DNA of 64,000 bases from Marthasterias glacialis. Taxonomy: Eukaryota; Echinodermata; Asteroidea; Forcipulatida; Asteriidae. The stretch is taken from positions 23,371,219 to 23,435,218 of the forward strand of contig OU452219.1 of NCBI GenBank assembly GCA_911728455.2, written 5' to 3'. Each line of letters opens with the position of its first letter. Positions within the stretch are counted from its first letter, which is position 1. A program made the position numbers and the translations under genes. Below are positions 26,603 to 41,800 of this stretch, piece by piece. The notes under the pieces were generated by a model, which searched no databases, was not told where the DNA came from, and saw only the letters and a program-made list of their open reading frames with translations.

Positions 26603-29600
26603 TTGTATGTCAATAACAAGATTTCTGTAGACTAGATGCAATGAACTGGGATAGAGCTTGTAAAAGTTTGCCTTGTGAGAAAACTGCGCCCCGATCCCCT
26701 CAAGCGTCTTGAAGTAAAATTGCCCTCTTACAGATGACCTCCAGCACATAATAACCTAAGTGCAGTACACTATGAAATCCAAAATCGATAAATGTCATTA
26801 AAAAAAATACAATTAAGCATAAGTCCTTTACACGCATGGAACAAAACACACACCTGATACTGTAAATCAATCCCGCCAAAAAAAAACTTGTCATGAATAA
26901 ATAATTCGGTTTACATAAGAGATAAATTTACGGTTCCGTTGTGGATCAGCTGAGCTGTTTCAGGAAACGATATAGGTGTATGTTGAGGTATTATTTCAGT
27001 GTTATACGTCAGAAACAATCACTTAAGGTGATAATTTCATGAAAACAGTAATGTAGTCTGCTTTATTCCCCATTTTCTTTTAACCGGGAAATTTATCCCA
27101 TCAGGAAATGAAAGAATTGATGTTCAATTTAAAGTTGTGTAAACATAATGACGATGACAAGCCTCGCTTTGCATCAATGCAATGTGTCCTGCCCTCACAG
27201 TACTCACGTGACATTTTCTTTAAAAAAAAAAAGGAAACAGTGCTTGATCTGTCAGATCAGAAAGCAGGTTTATATCACAGAAAGGGCGACTCAATAAAGT
27301 CACATCAAGCAAACGTGTAAACAGCTTATATCAAATCGTCGGCAGTGAAAGTGGTTTATTCCGCTCTCAAACCCCAACACTCATAAAAAAAACATTAAAT
27401 GTATAGCCCGACATGCTTCCATTCGGCGGTATATAAAGTGACAAAAATGTACAATGAAGTGTCTGGATTTTTCTTCCAGACGAAACAATCAAATACGTCA
27501 ACCGGAATATTTTGTTGACGAGTTACTTGATGTAGGCCTGGGTGTATAGCTTATTAGCTTATTAGTATCCAACGAGCAATAATGTTTGAGAATTAAAAAA
27601 AAAGGGGGCCGGCCATGCATGAGACATTAAACCGCTTTCTTTGTGCTGGAGCCATGACTGTTTCAATGATTCACCGACTTTTTAGAGTATTGGCTTGAAT
27701 GTAAGGATCAAACCGCCCCAAATTAATCTTCACTTTTATCAAACTGACAAGCCTAAAAACATGGCTTTATAAAGCCTCTAATGAGCAAATGATTTTATTT
27801 TTTGAAAACCCACTGAGGTTCTGAACCGAGATGCCTGATTTATCGCTCTGAAAGTCGTCCTTAGAGTTGGCTGTAGGAGCTCATACAGGAAGTGTCAGTG
27901 AAACTATCGACTTTACCGGATGTTTCAACTCAAGAGGCTGTTGCACTGTAGTCGCAGTGATACCCCATCAGCGTACAGTGCTCACCCGCTCTCTTTTTTC
28001 TATGATCATTGACGGTGCTCGATGATTCGCAAAAAAAGAAGTGTCTTTTTAGTCAAACCCTCGATAATTTATTTTTAAATCCTTGCCTGCTTGCCTGTTT
28101 CACCCCCCTTAGTGTGGAGTAAAACGATGCCGCCCATGCGTCTATTTGCCAATGACGTGTACAGCCGGCTCCTCCCTGTGTTCACTTTGCCTCTTCGATA
28201 CTTCCTATGGGGAGCCATGACAAACCCGCCGTCCTCACGGATGGACGAGAGCTCTGGATACCATCCTCCTGAAACTGACAACGTCATACCGAAACACCTC
28301 CGTTGCGCTGCGATTATTAGGCTAAGTGAACTGCTGTGCCCCAGATAGCATTTGAACGTCCCCATAGAAAAAGCTTGAACGCAGTTAACTGCAGCGTGAA
28401 TGATCAACTAAGAGCTCATCAAAGCAGTGACGCTAGCAGAAATGGAACTCTCCCTTTATATAACTCTCTGATGTTGGCACGCTGGACTCGGGCTGATGTG
28501 TATATGCATTGAACAATTTGGCGGGATAAAATTGTTATGAACTTCCCGTATGAATTGACATATTTTTGAAGGACGTCAGATGGAGACGTGTGACCATCCA
28601 CTTGGATTAGACAGGATACAGAAGACACCAACTTTTTTTTTCTTTGCATGATCACGTCTTTGAAGGATTGAAAACCTTTTGTTACGTCCCCGCCATTTGA
28701 AATATCAAAGTTTAATGGATGTGATGTTACTTTCAAACCTTCAATTCATCCTATACTACCTCGGCAATCATAATAATAAAGTTTGACTAAGTCTTTTTTC
28801 CCCCTACAGGTTTGGTATATTGACTTGTTTACTTGTGCCTATCTGTTGACTTCGCATCTCATATTAAAAACAGCAAGAAGTGAAACCTGTAGTTGTACAA
28901 AAAATCTTTTCAGAAATCGCAGTGAACCATCTTGTTTTTCGAGCGTGCAATTCCAAAGTGACAGAGGAAGCAAAAAAAAAGTCTCTCCCTCCATTTGCTA
29001 TGGCAATCATCGTGAAGGCCGCGATGAAGATGGCCGTGAATTTCGCAAAATACATTCGGTTGGCATTTGCATTCACAGGATGAACTATTTGGGCTGAAAC
29101 AGTACATTTTACATTGTAACACAAAACTTGTTTGAACCGAAACACTCTTGTTGTACACACAAGGAACTCTTTACATAACCCAGATCGTTAATAGTTGTAC
29201 AAAATGACATCAATTTTCTCTGCACACAGTGTTCTGAACTAAATTTCGGACAACTGATCATGAATAAATATATCACTTGGGAACGGCTATACTTGAGGCA
29301 AGTTTACTTGTGCACATTACTGTATCTCATTATGGCGCATGTTGATCCAAGATAAATGATGGCTGGCAAACAGTATACAATTTAGGCAAATATGTGGTGT
29401 CATATAGAGTCTTCACACCAGAGGGTTGATTAACATAATATTCTAAACTGTAATATATTGTCTCGGTTTTGATTTCAATGCAGCAGGAAGCCCTTCAAAT
29501 GTTTATATATGGTTTACTCTCTCGTTCTCTAGATCTTTCATGTCCATTGTTATACCATTACAAACGAGAAATAGGCGTGTTATACTTATTCGTACAATAC

Positions 29601-29610
29601 TTTGGCGTGT

Positions 29611-29850
29611 GTTTGTTTGAGTGTTGAGGTGTTTGTTTGTTTGTTTGTTTGTTTGTTGGGTTGTTTGTTTGTTTGTTTGTTTGTTTGTTTGTTTGTTTGT
29701 TTGTTTGTTTGTTTGATTGTTTGTTTGTTTGTTTGTTTGTTTGTTTGATTGTTTGTTTGGTTTTGGTTTTTACTTGTTGTTTGTTTGTTTGTTGGGTTGT
29801 TTGTTTGTTGGGTGTTTGTTTGTTTGTTTGTTTGTTTGTTTGGTTGGTTT
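29611..29850. repeat. Compound TTTG microsatellite
   Basis: About 240 bp of TTTG with GATT, TTGGG and TTGG variants. The construction and strand match the 13.3-kb tract. Confidence 0.95.
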
Positions 29851-32628
29851 ATTCATTTTTATTATTTTTTTAGTATCACAATATTGTAATTTCTGTAATG
29901 GGTTGTGATGATACCAAAACGAACAATTTTTTTCAGGGGGTCGTTACCGGCGTGCATTGTACGTAAATGATAAAGTACGATTGATATTAAGCCATGTTCA
30001 CCTTCCCCTCTCCCCCATGGATCCACCCTTTCCAGGGGACATGTGTCCTTCAAAACGTCAGTTCAAATAACGATATCATCTCCAACGTCTTAATTGCCTC
30101 TGGACATCTCGTAATCAAATCTCCATTCGCACCGATAAATTAGAAGAATTAGTAAGTTTGTTGGAAGGTATAGTGACTCCTTTTTTTTATAAACTCTGCT
30201 GTTCTGACTTGGGTTCACTCACTCACGTGAAGGCCAGAACCATAACCACAATACATTGTATCTCGTGTTGAGTTTGAGGCTATAAACATTATGAAGGTTG
30301 AATTCAGGCAATTTCGACAAGTTTAAACCTCAGAGGGGTTTTTCTGTTTTTGCTAGATAGGCTTAACTTACACAAACTGTAAGTCAAATATCACGATTGT
30401 AACTCAAGACTTGTGATATTTTAACGCTATAATCGGCTTCCGCGGAAGACGTGGCGTTCGTCGTCGGAGATAACCCCAATTTGTCAATCATTTTGTAGAT
30501 GTTTAAGCAAACTATAAGCGAAGTGCGTACTACACCAGAAGGCAACGGAGAAATATTATATCGTGAAATATTGTTAAGACAATTCTTTTTGTATGTTCAT
30601 CTCAAGGGGGAGGTACATCGGTGGTTGAACTCATCAGCTTGGGGGATGCGAAGTGAAGCCTTTAGTCTCCCGTCATAACGAGAATCCCTCGTACTGAAAC
30701 GTCTCCCAAGAAAGCCATTCTAAAGTTCCTGGCTGACGCATCCTCTTAACGATCTTATGCTCCTTCCCATCACTCCGAGTTGGCACCACGATTAACGTCT
30801 AGGGTTCATCCCTTCAATCTTATCGAAACAGTCGAGGATATATCTGGGAGATTTAAGCTCTCCATTAAGCACCTTGCTTGTTTGTAGCGTAATCACAGAC
30901 AAAACGTCACTGCTCTGTTTGTGTTCGTCTCTCCCACATTGTGCCTTTAAAGATTTTCGATTGAACACCTCGCTCTCCGTGATGACGATATCTCAGATCT
31001 GAAATACTTATAAATTGTCCTCCCGTACCGAGGGTGTTGCGAACACGTATACACACTCTGCACCATGCCTGTCTGGTGGATGTGATCCTCTTATGTAAGA
31101 GAGACAATCACTACACTATGGAAAGTGATTTGTCCCATAACCGTTTCATATACAGGGAGAGCAGTCGCTGCTGTTCCTGGATTACATTTACAGGAATAAT
31201 GGCAGCAAATACATCCGCAAAAAACTCGATTTCAACTTAACTTTCTTAAAGGGTGTTACACCATTGGTTCCCGCACAATACATTCGTCCCAATCCGCAAG
31301 TTTGAAAAAAAAAACATTCATTATAGCAAAACCAACATCATTGGCTAAAACGCGCATTTTTGGTGTGGTGTGTTATTTTTTTTAATAGTAATGATGTAAA
31401 ACACAGTTTTCCCCGAAAGTAACAACATTGTTTTGAGGTGGTTTTCGATGATGTTTTCGTTTTTGTTTGTTGTCTTGTTTTTTGTTTTTGTTTTTTCGTC
31501 AATAGATAACTTGCTTTTATTGTGTTTCATGTTATTTCAAAAGTAGTTTAACAGTTTAAGATCACTTTTTAAATACGATCATCCAGATTTGATCATAAAG
31601 TGGTAGTTAAGGGATCCACTCTTGACGCAATATCCAATCTAGGTTGTGTCACTCTCTTGAAACTCTTACAACTGTTTTGGAAACAAAAAATAATAATTTC
31701 CCATTAAAAAGTCAAGAGCCCCCGACACGAAACCTCTCCACACTCGCAATAGTTAATGCAACGTTACTGACAACCGCCGCTCCTCTGAATTTTCAACAGT
31801 TTTCGGAGTCGGAATCCAATTGCCTGGAGTGCAGGTCTGCTTTGCACATAGCTCGACGTTCACTCAGACTGACATTAGAAAGAATTGTAAATCGATTTAG
31901 TTGCGTCCGTATAATATGCCCAAACACCACGAGTGCAATGTGCACTTCTTCAATGAAAAAAAAAGAAAAACTTTACTTAAAAATAAAACACGCAATGTTG
32001 ACCTGTGTGGAAGGTCTAACAAATTCATGGTCACGTTTTGGAGTACCGTGCGTCTGTTTGCACTACGGTTGACCAACAAAATGCGCAAACAGAATGCGCG
32101 CTCCTGCCACTCTATGGGATTTTAGATGAGACTTCTTTATGTCACTGACCAGAACTGAAGACGTGTGTGTTCTTTAAAACTGCGCAGTAGCCACAGCACA
32201 TTCACAGTCAATGTTTTAGAAAGGTGGTGCGCATTAATGTATGCGCATTGCCAGTCTGTCAGCGAGAAATGCAGTTAACAACGTTATTAGCTTAACTGAT
32301 TTATATCGGATGAAAAATGTCCGCTAGTTCATTTTAATTCCCTGAGGTGGATTATGGCATTTTTCCCGTTGGCTGGGCGCCTTTCTGTTGTGCACGGCTG
32401 ACTACCCAGGAATTTTTATTTAAGCTTGGCTTCGTGCAGTGCATGCAAAGTAACTCGCCTGTAGCTCTGACATTATCATTTTTATACGCGAAGACTTTTC
32501 GCTTGCCCTGGGCTTGCATAAAAGTAGTCTGTTGGAATAATATTGGTAGTCATCGTCTTGCCTCAAAAAGAGTATGAATTTTTGATTGCGGTTGCCCAAA
32601 TCTTCGAAACGAGGGTTCTTTCCTTAAT

Positions 32629-32650
32629 CTTTTTTTTTTTTTTTTTTTTT
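32629..32650. repeat. Poly-T run
   Basis: About 22 T in a row. It could be the tail of a retroposed sequence on the minus strand, but no target-site duplication was recognised. Confidence 0.9.
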
Positions 32651-34856
32651 CACTGCCAAAATAATAACAAAGACATTCCGATCAAAAAGCCATTTCGTGT
32701 GTATCATATTTTGGTATTTGTTGAAAACTATGCGAAGCCTGCTTCTGGTCGACAGTAATACCTGTTTGACAGTTATAATCGGATAAAGACGGGTACCCAT
32801 TTTTCATCTTTTAACCCTGTCCAGCCCCGCACTGTTCCAAAAGGACAGGTAACCTTTCCAGGGTCGTCCACCGAAGCTGTAAAAAAAACCAATAACGAAA
32901 AGAACCGAATGTTAAAGACAACCCAATAAATAATATTATTTTTACGTTTTCAGTTTGGCATGTGTCGGAACCGTAGACGCAGATTTCACACATGGTTTTC
33001 CCCAACAACAACGCTCCTGCGGCAATCCTGGATGCTGTAGATGTTTTTTTTTCTTTTTATATAGGCCTATATCTCCTCTCTCTCTCTCTCCTCTCTTCTG
33101 GAAAGTCGGCTGTTTTTAAACCAGAGAGGAAATTACACACCGTTCGGACGGGATGGTCATTATTGAAAGCCCCCACCGAACATTGTGAATATACACACGG
33201 CCACTTGTGCGTTGTGAGTATGAAGACGGCCAACGCCAATGATGCTCGCTGGACGTGTCTGGGGATATCAGCTATCGTAGAGTGCGGTGAAAGACTAAGG
33301 TGTAAAGCCACACGAGAGAGGGGCCCTGGATGTATGGTATATAGTCACCGTGTAATCAGGTCCTATCCTGGATACAAGCTTATAGTTTCTATCCACGTGT
33401 GGGCGTTTCGATTATTTGAATTACAAAATCCCGTTATCCAGTTTGGTGTTGGAAGGGAATTCTGCAAAATGAAGCAAATTGATGGCTGTATTGTTTACGT
33501 CAACCTGTAGTCACGTAAGGTACCAGTATGTAACTATGTCATAAGGGTCGATCAGTCAACATGGATCATGGTGGGAAACAACGCTGGTAATTCTGAAGAA
33601 GCAATTCTTCGGTTTAAGCGTTTCTTATAAACCAGTTGACCAAATAAATAAATGCGCTAAATTATTATTTGAACTGGGTCAGGAGAACAGAAGCTACGAT
33701 ACGATACGATACCACTTACGCACAGTGATGTGGTATCCAAAACTCCAAACATTATAATCCCAGACCGTGCTGTTTCAATTATGATTACAGATAGCTTAGG
33801 ATACAAGAATTGACGAAGACATTTATGTCAAACACCTATTATAGTTATACAAACACTCATGGCGTGTGACATAAACAATTGATCTGACAACTTGGATTAT
33901 GTTTGTCATACTTGCTTCAAATTCAGGCTAAGAAGTGTGTGGGCCGTGTACAAGATTTCATTTCGGTGAATTTTCAGGGGAGGTGCTTTCTTGTAATGTT
34001 TCGTTGTACACTTGATTCTTATTTCCGTGACATACCTTTAAGTGTATATTGAGGAGATATTGCGCTTTACTTTTACTTTAGCTTTGTGCTTCGGGCCCCT
34101 GGGTATCTCCTTTGAAACTTGCAGCTGCGGTACAAACACGATTCCTTTTCGATAGATCTTCCCTCGATGAGAATCTATAGAAGACAAAGTTTCTGACCAT
34201 TGTTTATAAATAACCTGGAGATTGAACACTGTAGAGGTATTGGTACGTAGGTCATCTTTGAAATCAGGAATAGCATCGACTGCCTGTATAAACAATCTTG
34301 CATTATCGGGCAGCGACGGTTAGTCAACCCCCTCTGCGCCAGGCCCTTATTTCGTTTCCCACGGCATCTTTGGGGAGGTGAGAAGAGTGTCTCAACTGAT
34401 GCAGCACACACCCCGCATCATCAACGCGGAGTTGTATTTTTTTTATAATGTTATCTGTTACGACTAAGACATGGACCACTTCATCAACTTGATGCAGACC
34501 TACAAGAGGGGGGGGGTGGAAGATCGATTTCACGCAAAGCAGATACCACACGTGATCTGAGCGCCGTCAACTCGTCGAATGAGGTGTCTCCCACTCCGGA
34601 TATTAATTTTCATAATGCTTGCTGAACATCCTTTACTTAAGTGACCAGGACTCGTGGCATACTGCACCGGTACTGCGTATGGAGGAGGAGTAACAACAGT
34701 ACAGTGGTGCTGTGGAGCTAGAGTGTTATAATGCCTATCGTCATTGTAGGATGATGGTAGTGTCGTTGTTGTTGTACGCGTTTGAGGGAAGTATGCAGCG
34801 CAAAACTTCGATGGATAACGGACATTGATACTCTTATACCGGTACATCGAGATATT

Positions 34857-34880
34857 GTTTGTTTGTTTGTTTGTTTTTTC
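34857..34880. repeat. Short (TTTG)n tract
   Basis: Four to five TTTG units followed by a T run. Confidence 0.85.
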
Positions 34881-37800
34881 ATACATGTAGTATGTGGACT
34901 GTTCCATCAGGTTACATCGAATGGACGCAAAAGGTAAGCGCTGTACCAATTGAAGATAAAACTTCAAAACTTTCGAGGTCAATGCTATTTACCTTGTAGG
35001 GCCTACTAACTAATCAGGTAGGCAGAACTCCATGGAGTTGCTTCTCAAATCTCATTGTTATTTCTTAACGACAAATAGGAACCGTGCATTGTTACTCTAG
35101 CAGCCGATATAACGAAGGCTGAACGGGAAACAGAAATTGCATGTTATCAAAGCCAGTCGGCAAAGCCAATCTGGAAGATATAATGTGAATTGCAGCTAAG
35201 CGGTTTTATCAGACTCCAAATTGTATATAGCGGGAACGGAGAGGGAAATCCATTCCATCAATAGGCTATGAAGAATGACAATATTTTATCCATACAAAAA
35301 GGGCTGTATGAAGAAACACCTGGCCGAGAGCGGCAGGTGAACATTGAAGCTTTATTTTTTTCAAATGGGCATCTCCTTCATTTCCCACAGGCAGCTCGCA
35401 TTAGCGCGTTGTAATGATGGTTGGGCAGACAATGGGGCACCAAGCAAAGGACACTTTTGTTAATTATTTAAGAAAACTGTACTTGGTGATAAGCTCGCAA
35501 TGTCCTGTAATAGTGAAGGCATATTTCAAAAATGTTAGTGAATTTTGTGGCTCGTTTGGGGATGTTCGCATTATTTGGGAAGCTGTACGGGGTTTGGTCA
35601 AATAGTGAGATGAAAAGAACAAATAAACAGGCATTATGCCTGAAAGTTGACCTAGAGTAAACATATTTTGAATTATTCTGCCGGAAATTCTACCTTCTTA
35701 AGACATGAAGGTAAGTACAAAATACTTTGGTAAAACAATAGCAGGTAAAACGAGTAAGATGAGCTGTGTTGATTTCGCAAACAATGCGCCATGTATTTTG
35801 ACACAAAACTGTTTATGGTTGTTGGCTTTGAGTTGAAGCTCAGTACCAATAAAAGTGCCTTGCCTCGCCCTTAAAATCTTGCTTTTATCTGCCATGAAGA
35901 TAAGACGCATAGGATTATAATTAATAGACTGCCGACTGCAGCTATTTCATGCGGATGAAGTGCTACATTTTCTGAGTCACGATTTACTGTTCTGGTTGGT
36001 ATTACACTTTCAGTTCTAATTAAATCTACCAAGGTTAAAATCTTTGTGACTAATCAACCATCGTAAAATAAATGAAGCAAAATAGGTTAAAAGACTAGCC
36101 TACACGCAATTCGATATAGCAGTTTTGCTAATATTATTGGCCCCCATGTACAAGTTGTATGTTGGCAAAAACCGCACTTACGCCCTAGAACCCATCATGA
36201 AATTACTGCTGTAAGCGGAAATATCCTCTTGAATTTTGAGCGCTCCACACCGTAAACAAAACCACTTCAGGAGTTCATATAAGCGTTCGGTCCATTTGGA
36301 TTTGGTGAACATATCCGCATGTCGTAGGGGGCCTGAGCTAAGTAAGTATATTCCCACTAGGGACAATTCATCCACGCACAGACAACTGTGAGCCGTATCC
36401 GATACCTATCGCACAAGGGTTTTTTATATTTTTTTATTTGCATAAGGAACCAACGTGTTCCGGGTCGGTCATGTATCGCCTCATGGGCACAGCGTACAAA
36501 CACTCGCCAAGATTGGATCCACGCCCCCGGGATAAACCAAGCTGATACTTACGACGCCGTGGTCGCTTCACCTTCATTTGGTTTCGTCCCCTGGCCATGC
36601 TCCTACCCGACAAAGTTGTTTTACCGCCACGCGTAAACCAGTCCTTGGTGAGCTCGCGAAATGTTCATTTTATTAGACAGTTGTGATGCGTATTTCCTCT
36701 TGGTGTTTCCTGTGGGATTTCCTTGGTTTGTGACAGAGGCAGTCGTGTGTGTCTCGGTTTTAATTTCAAGCCAACTATTTAGCGTATTGATAAATAGACG
36801 AGGGACGTATCAGGGCTACGGATGCGGGCCACGTTTTTTAAACTACCCGTACCGCTATATAGGCTGACACACAGGCAGTTTATAAACGAAACCGTGCACT
36901 CGCTCAAGACACGCCCTGTTCCTATGTTATAGTATTTTGTTCATGGTGTTAGAATACTCGAATGTCTTGCCAGACACGCTTGAACATGAACCTTGGGTTT
37001 TGAGTTTTTACGGGAGTGCGTAACAGAGAATGCTCTCTGTGAGTAGGAAAAACACATCCAGTTTACTTAGTATCAAATCATCTCTGTATACACTAATTCA
37101 ACGCGTCAACCCCAGTTTATTTTAACGAAGATAACTTTAAAACGTTCTCCGGCCGCGATCTCAGCCGCACGTACACACATGACAATGTGCCAGATGCTAC
37201 TTGTCAAATGAGTCATCTTTAACAAGACTAATGCTGATTTTCGAGAGAGAAAAAAAAGTTCAGTTCTTCTTGGAAGGCTTTCTCACAAGATGCCGCACAC
37301 GCACATTCTGAAGTTTGCGTGTTGTCATCGCGTAGATAAATGCTTTCCACTTGACTGGAGTGACGAGCATCTTCAGCGAATTCATGGCCGTTGAAGTGCC
37401 TGGTGGTGTTTTGAAGGACGGGGTCAGACCCTTGTTTTTAGTTTTTAGTTTTTTACCATTTTTTGATATTCTTGTTGATGTCTTTTCTTGTCATTCAACC
37501 AAGGTGTCCTCAAAAGTGCGTGTATTTAAAACCCTATGGAACGAAGTGATGACGTGAATGATAATCATGTGTGATCAAGAGAATGTGAGGGAAACGTCTT
37601 GAAACAAAGAGGCCATATATCTCAAAAGAAGACATTCCTCTGAAGAAGTTACATTTGAATCTTTGACTTTTTAGTTTACTGTTGGCTCTCTGGAAATGAA
37701 ACATGTTGATCGAGCATGGATACACGAAAGTTTTAAAGAGACTATAAAAAAAAGTCTCAGTGGAACTGGGGTCCGGGTGAGCAGTGTGTCTTTTGCTCAG

Positions 37801-40800
37801 AAGAACGGCTCCTGTTGACTCGGAATGGAGTATATGCGACCCTCCGCCGGATCAAAACTGACCAGTACTTTTTACGGGGAGATAGAGATAGGGCCTATAA
37901 CAACTTCTTATGAAAGACTTTGCTGCCGTTGATAGTCAACCAACTTTTGTTTGCCATGTGACTATTTCCCCTGACCTTGGTCCCTGCCCGTGATATCGTG
38001 ATCATTACACCCTTTCATAATCTAACCCCATTTATTATTTGCATGAAATCTTGCATTATTCATAGCTAAGGGCTCGTGATATCACGTATCACATACGCCG
38101 CGGTTATATTGACAAGCTTCAAGGTTGATTGCTTACTTAATTAAAATAATTAACATGCCCTGACAAAACAAATGTCATCCGAGACAATAATGTTGAGGGC
38201 TCTGGCGGTGGGAACACGCCACATGCACTATAGTCTTGCCTTGATAAGAGTTGCGTCAGAGTTTTCCCTCTTAGATTTGCAAAATAAATTTTTATGGCAT
38301 CCACATAAAGTGATATCACATCTAGCGTGTTTGTCACACACCACGGCAGTGTGGTCAAAATGCTGCCACTTGAATTGTGATTTGAGATTATCACAAACCG
38401 TGCAGCTAATTGCAATTACAGCATTTTGTTTTCAGGTGAATAATTTCTTCAGGGTTTATTTTGAGTAGGAGGTCAGTAATTTTATGTCTTATCCGGAAGT
38501 ATGTTTGGAGGAATTAGTCCAGTGGTGATTGGATTTTGGGATTAAAAACATGACCTTATTTCGCTTCGTGGGCAATTTGTACCATTTAAAATAACAATGG
38601 GCGTTGTACCCGTTTTGGGAAATTTAGCATATAATACACTGCATATAAGAACATCAATGCAGAAACATAAACATGTGAAATTTTGTTTTATTGTGTACCC
38701 TATTGTGAAAGCAGCATTATGTATGATGTATCCAACTTGACTCGTGTATGCAAAAAATCACAGGCTGGTACTCAGTTCCTTTTACAGTAGTTCACATTCT
38801 TTCAAATGGTGACAACATATCAAGTAATATAGCTTGGTAGTAAGGTTTGCGGTAGCACAATGGGATAATCTCTTTTAAGGACCGGTATGCTTCCTCGACG
38901 TTTCGATCGGTGTCCTCTGGTCGCTCTTCTTTCTCCGTTCCTTTGAACAACGAGCAATGTTGAACTTGCCTCTCAGCAAGCGACTAAAACTGTGAGACAG
39001 ACTGACTAAAGAATGAAACAAGAGTAGATACATGATATGCAGAGAAGCAGACAGATGCGTGAAGATCAGAAAGGACAACTAAATCATTACTTTCTTAAAT
39101 ACTTGGACTAAAAATTACTTTGATTGGATTGAAATACTCTCTGGACGGGACGAGGGTACAGTTCATTAATACAGTTTCTTCATAACAGCTTTAATAGTTC
39201 AAAGTGAATTCCAGCCTAAAACTTGGGAGTATGTTTCATTGACCAAACCTTGGAGAGGTAGACGATTCGATCCAGCGAACGTCACACAGACTGGCTGCCT
39301 GTCCGGACACTACGGGATAACCCTAACATCAAAAATAGCTCAAGAGTTGACTAATGACTAGGACGAGCTTGTTGTGTAACAGTTCAATCCAACTAGACTC
39401 CACTCAACAGTTAATTAAGTTTCGCCAAAACTAATGGTCAGTACATTAGTAAGATAACCAAAGTCGTGCCTCGTGGTACTATGCTAAAATCCCAAACGTT
39501 AGTTTTATCTCCATCACAGAAAAATTCCTGATGATACACACCTACGTTTATTTAAGTAATTCGTGTGATAATAACTCTGGAAACCCCATCAAAATAAAAT
39601 CATAATCTGTTAGAAAATAAATATGCAGCCAACGGAAAAGCTTTCGTTTTGATAGGGGTCGTTGATGAGTGACAAAGTCACTTTGCTAATTGGTCTATGC
39701 CACAGTTATCAGGGGATTTGTGTTACGTTGATTGAATTTCTCTCCAGTTTGGACATGATAGATCTTCAGTTGTGGAAAGTGAAATATCGAAGTCGAATTA
39801 AATTGAAGGAGGGTGAATCACAACTTAAGCAATGTATTTGTTTTAAGTTGTTTTCAACTAAGTCTACCAGAAATAACTCAATCGAAAAACAAAACGAACA
39901 AAACGGATCAACTTTAAATCGATTATTTTGTTCAATGGTGCGACTTTCTCTTTCCTATAATTATAGAAGCTTGACGTACAGAGTACGGATCTCGGTTAAA
40001 ATTCGACAGTACGTTTCGGAAAAGGAACACAAATTTAGTTTGTTTCGCTTGGATGCCCAGATCACATGTGGTAGGGCCTCTCCCATGCTATACCATTAAA
40101 TATTAATAAATCTATCAGAACCAAAAATGTTGTGCCCTACTGTGATCATTGGTCGTCCAATAGAAGTAAACTGTTTTTCATGCGTATGAGCGAAGTGAAG
40201 GAGCATGAAACAGTGTTTTTTACTCCACGGTTACTACAACATTAACATAAATGGAAACAGCGAGCAAATGTGCCCTTTCATTGGGTGTTGTTATTTAGAT
40301 GACGCAGTCACAATGTGGAAATGTTTTCCCCAAACACGGTTGTAGCGCCATCACTAAAAACAGAAACTGGCTCTATATAAAAAGAAACAGTAGCAAACCG
40401 GATTGGTCTTTTGTTGGGGTTTTCCAACCACGTCCTCATAAGTACCGAAGAGCAGAGTTATCTAAATATAGGCCATATATACACCTTGGCCTTTTCATCT
40501 TGATTTGTCATTGTCAGCTCATTTGGTCAGTCTACTTGTTTTTATTTCCGGACGAGAGAATTGCCTCGCAGCACTGTTCCAGAAATTTTACTGGGGAAAA
40601 TGGTTGTCATTGTTGAGCTAGCACATTGTGAAGTAAAGGCCCACACATGAAGGTAAATGTTATGCGGCATGTAGTATTCTGCTTTAAAATCCTAACCATT
40701 AACAAAATAATATGTTTGACTGGGAAGTTCCCAGTCTCTTTCGTTGTGTATATTCGTTTACTGCCTCACACTTTTACTAATTAAAGTTCTCGTGAATTAC

Positions 40801-41800
40801 CGAGGGGATCACCGCCTGGCTGAAGTGTCGTAGGTTTTATCCCTTACCCGCATCAAAAAAAAATGCCAGACTTTTTCTAGACTTGCCCAAATGTCACGTT
40901 TGTCGTGTTAAAACTACCTGCAGTTCCGGAGCTCATCACAGTGCGCAGATACGAATCGGTCTGTGGATTTTCACAGGTTTTTTTCCCCAGCTTTCTGGTT
41001 TGCAGGGTCGTGTGGTTGACACCCAAAAAAGATAATTGATTGATATTTTTCACCCCATCTGGATCGTGTCAGAAATCACTACGTGTTGGTTGCCTGGGAC
41101 GCAACCAAGACGACAGGGAGTAATCTTCAACCAGTTTATTTACGTCGATTCTTGTCAGTATGTCGCCCCCCTGTATGTGCCCAATTTCAATAAGCTCTTA
41201 ATTTTGCTAACCAAAGGTGTTTGCACAGCAAAATAATAGCGGGGCACCAACCAAAACATGTGAATAACGTCACGTTTCAGCTGGTAACTGGTGTCTGTGT
41301 AAGCAATATTTGTTTTCGCTTACCAGCTTCATAAAATTACTCCGGATTATACAAACTGATCTCACTGAATGAGTTCGTAGCTGGGAAACCTAGTAACACC
41401 ATGGCTCTTGTTTTCACCATAATTACTGAAATATTAATTAGTTCAAAGTAAATGAACCACCGCGTTGCATAGACCAAGACTATTTACTCAGCGTGAGAAT
41501 AACGTATATACGGACACATCCTCAAATAACCTAAATGTCTACGCTTTGAAGAAAGAGTACCGTCGGCTGGCATTTGTGTTTCACCTTTGAATCCGAGTGA
41601 CCGAAAACATCACTTCTAAGCCAACATCCAGTGAAGCACTTTCACAAGTTGTAGCTTTAAAATCAGCCCAGCATGTCAATAAGGCTTTCAATTGCTACAT
41701 TTCTCAGTAACACAGAGCCCCTAAAGGGACATGTAAAGAAAACATAGGGTATTCAAACTAAAAAGGGAAATGTATTTCGTGCCCTTGATGTAATGTTTCA

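Noticed and set aside
32992..33510. 172-codon frame
   Set aside because: It has no recognisable domain, no splice-site or promoter support, and a shadow frame on the other strand. It is better explained by chance in 64 kb.
34530..34982. 150-codon minus-strand frame with Thr/Pro-rich segment
   Set aside because: It overlaps a TTTG tract and shows no conserved domain; the low-complexity part inflates its length.
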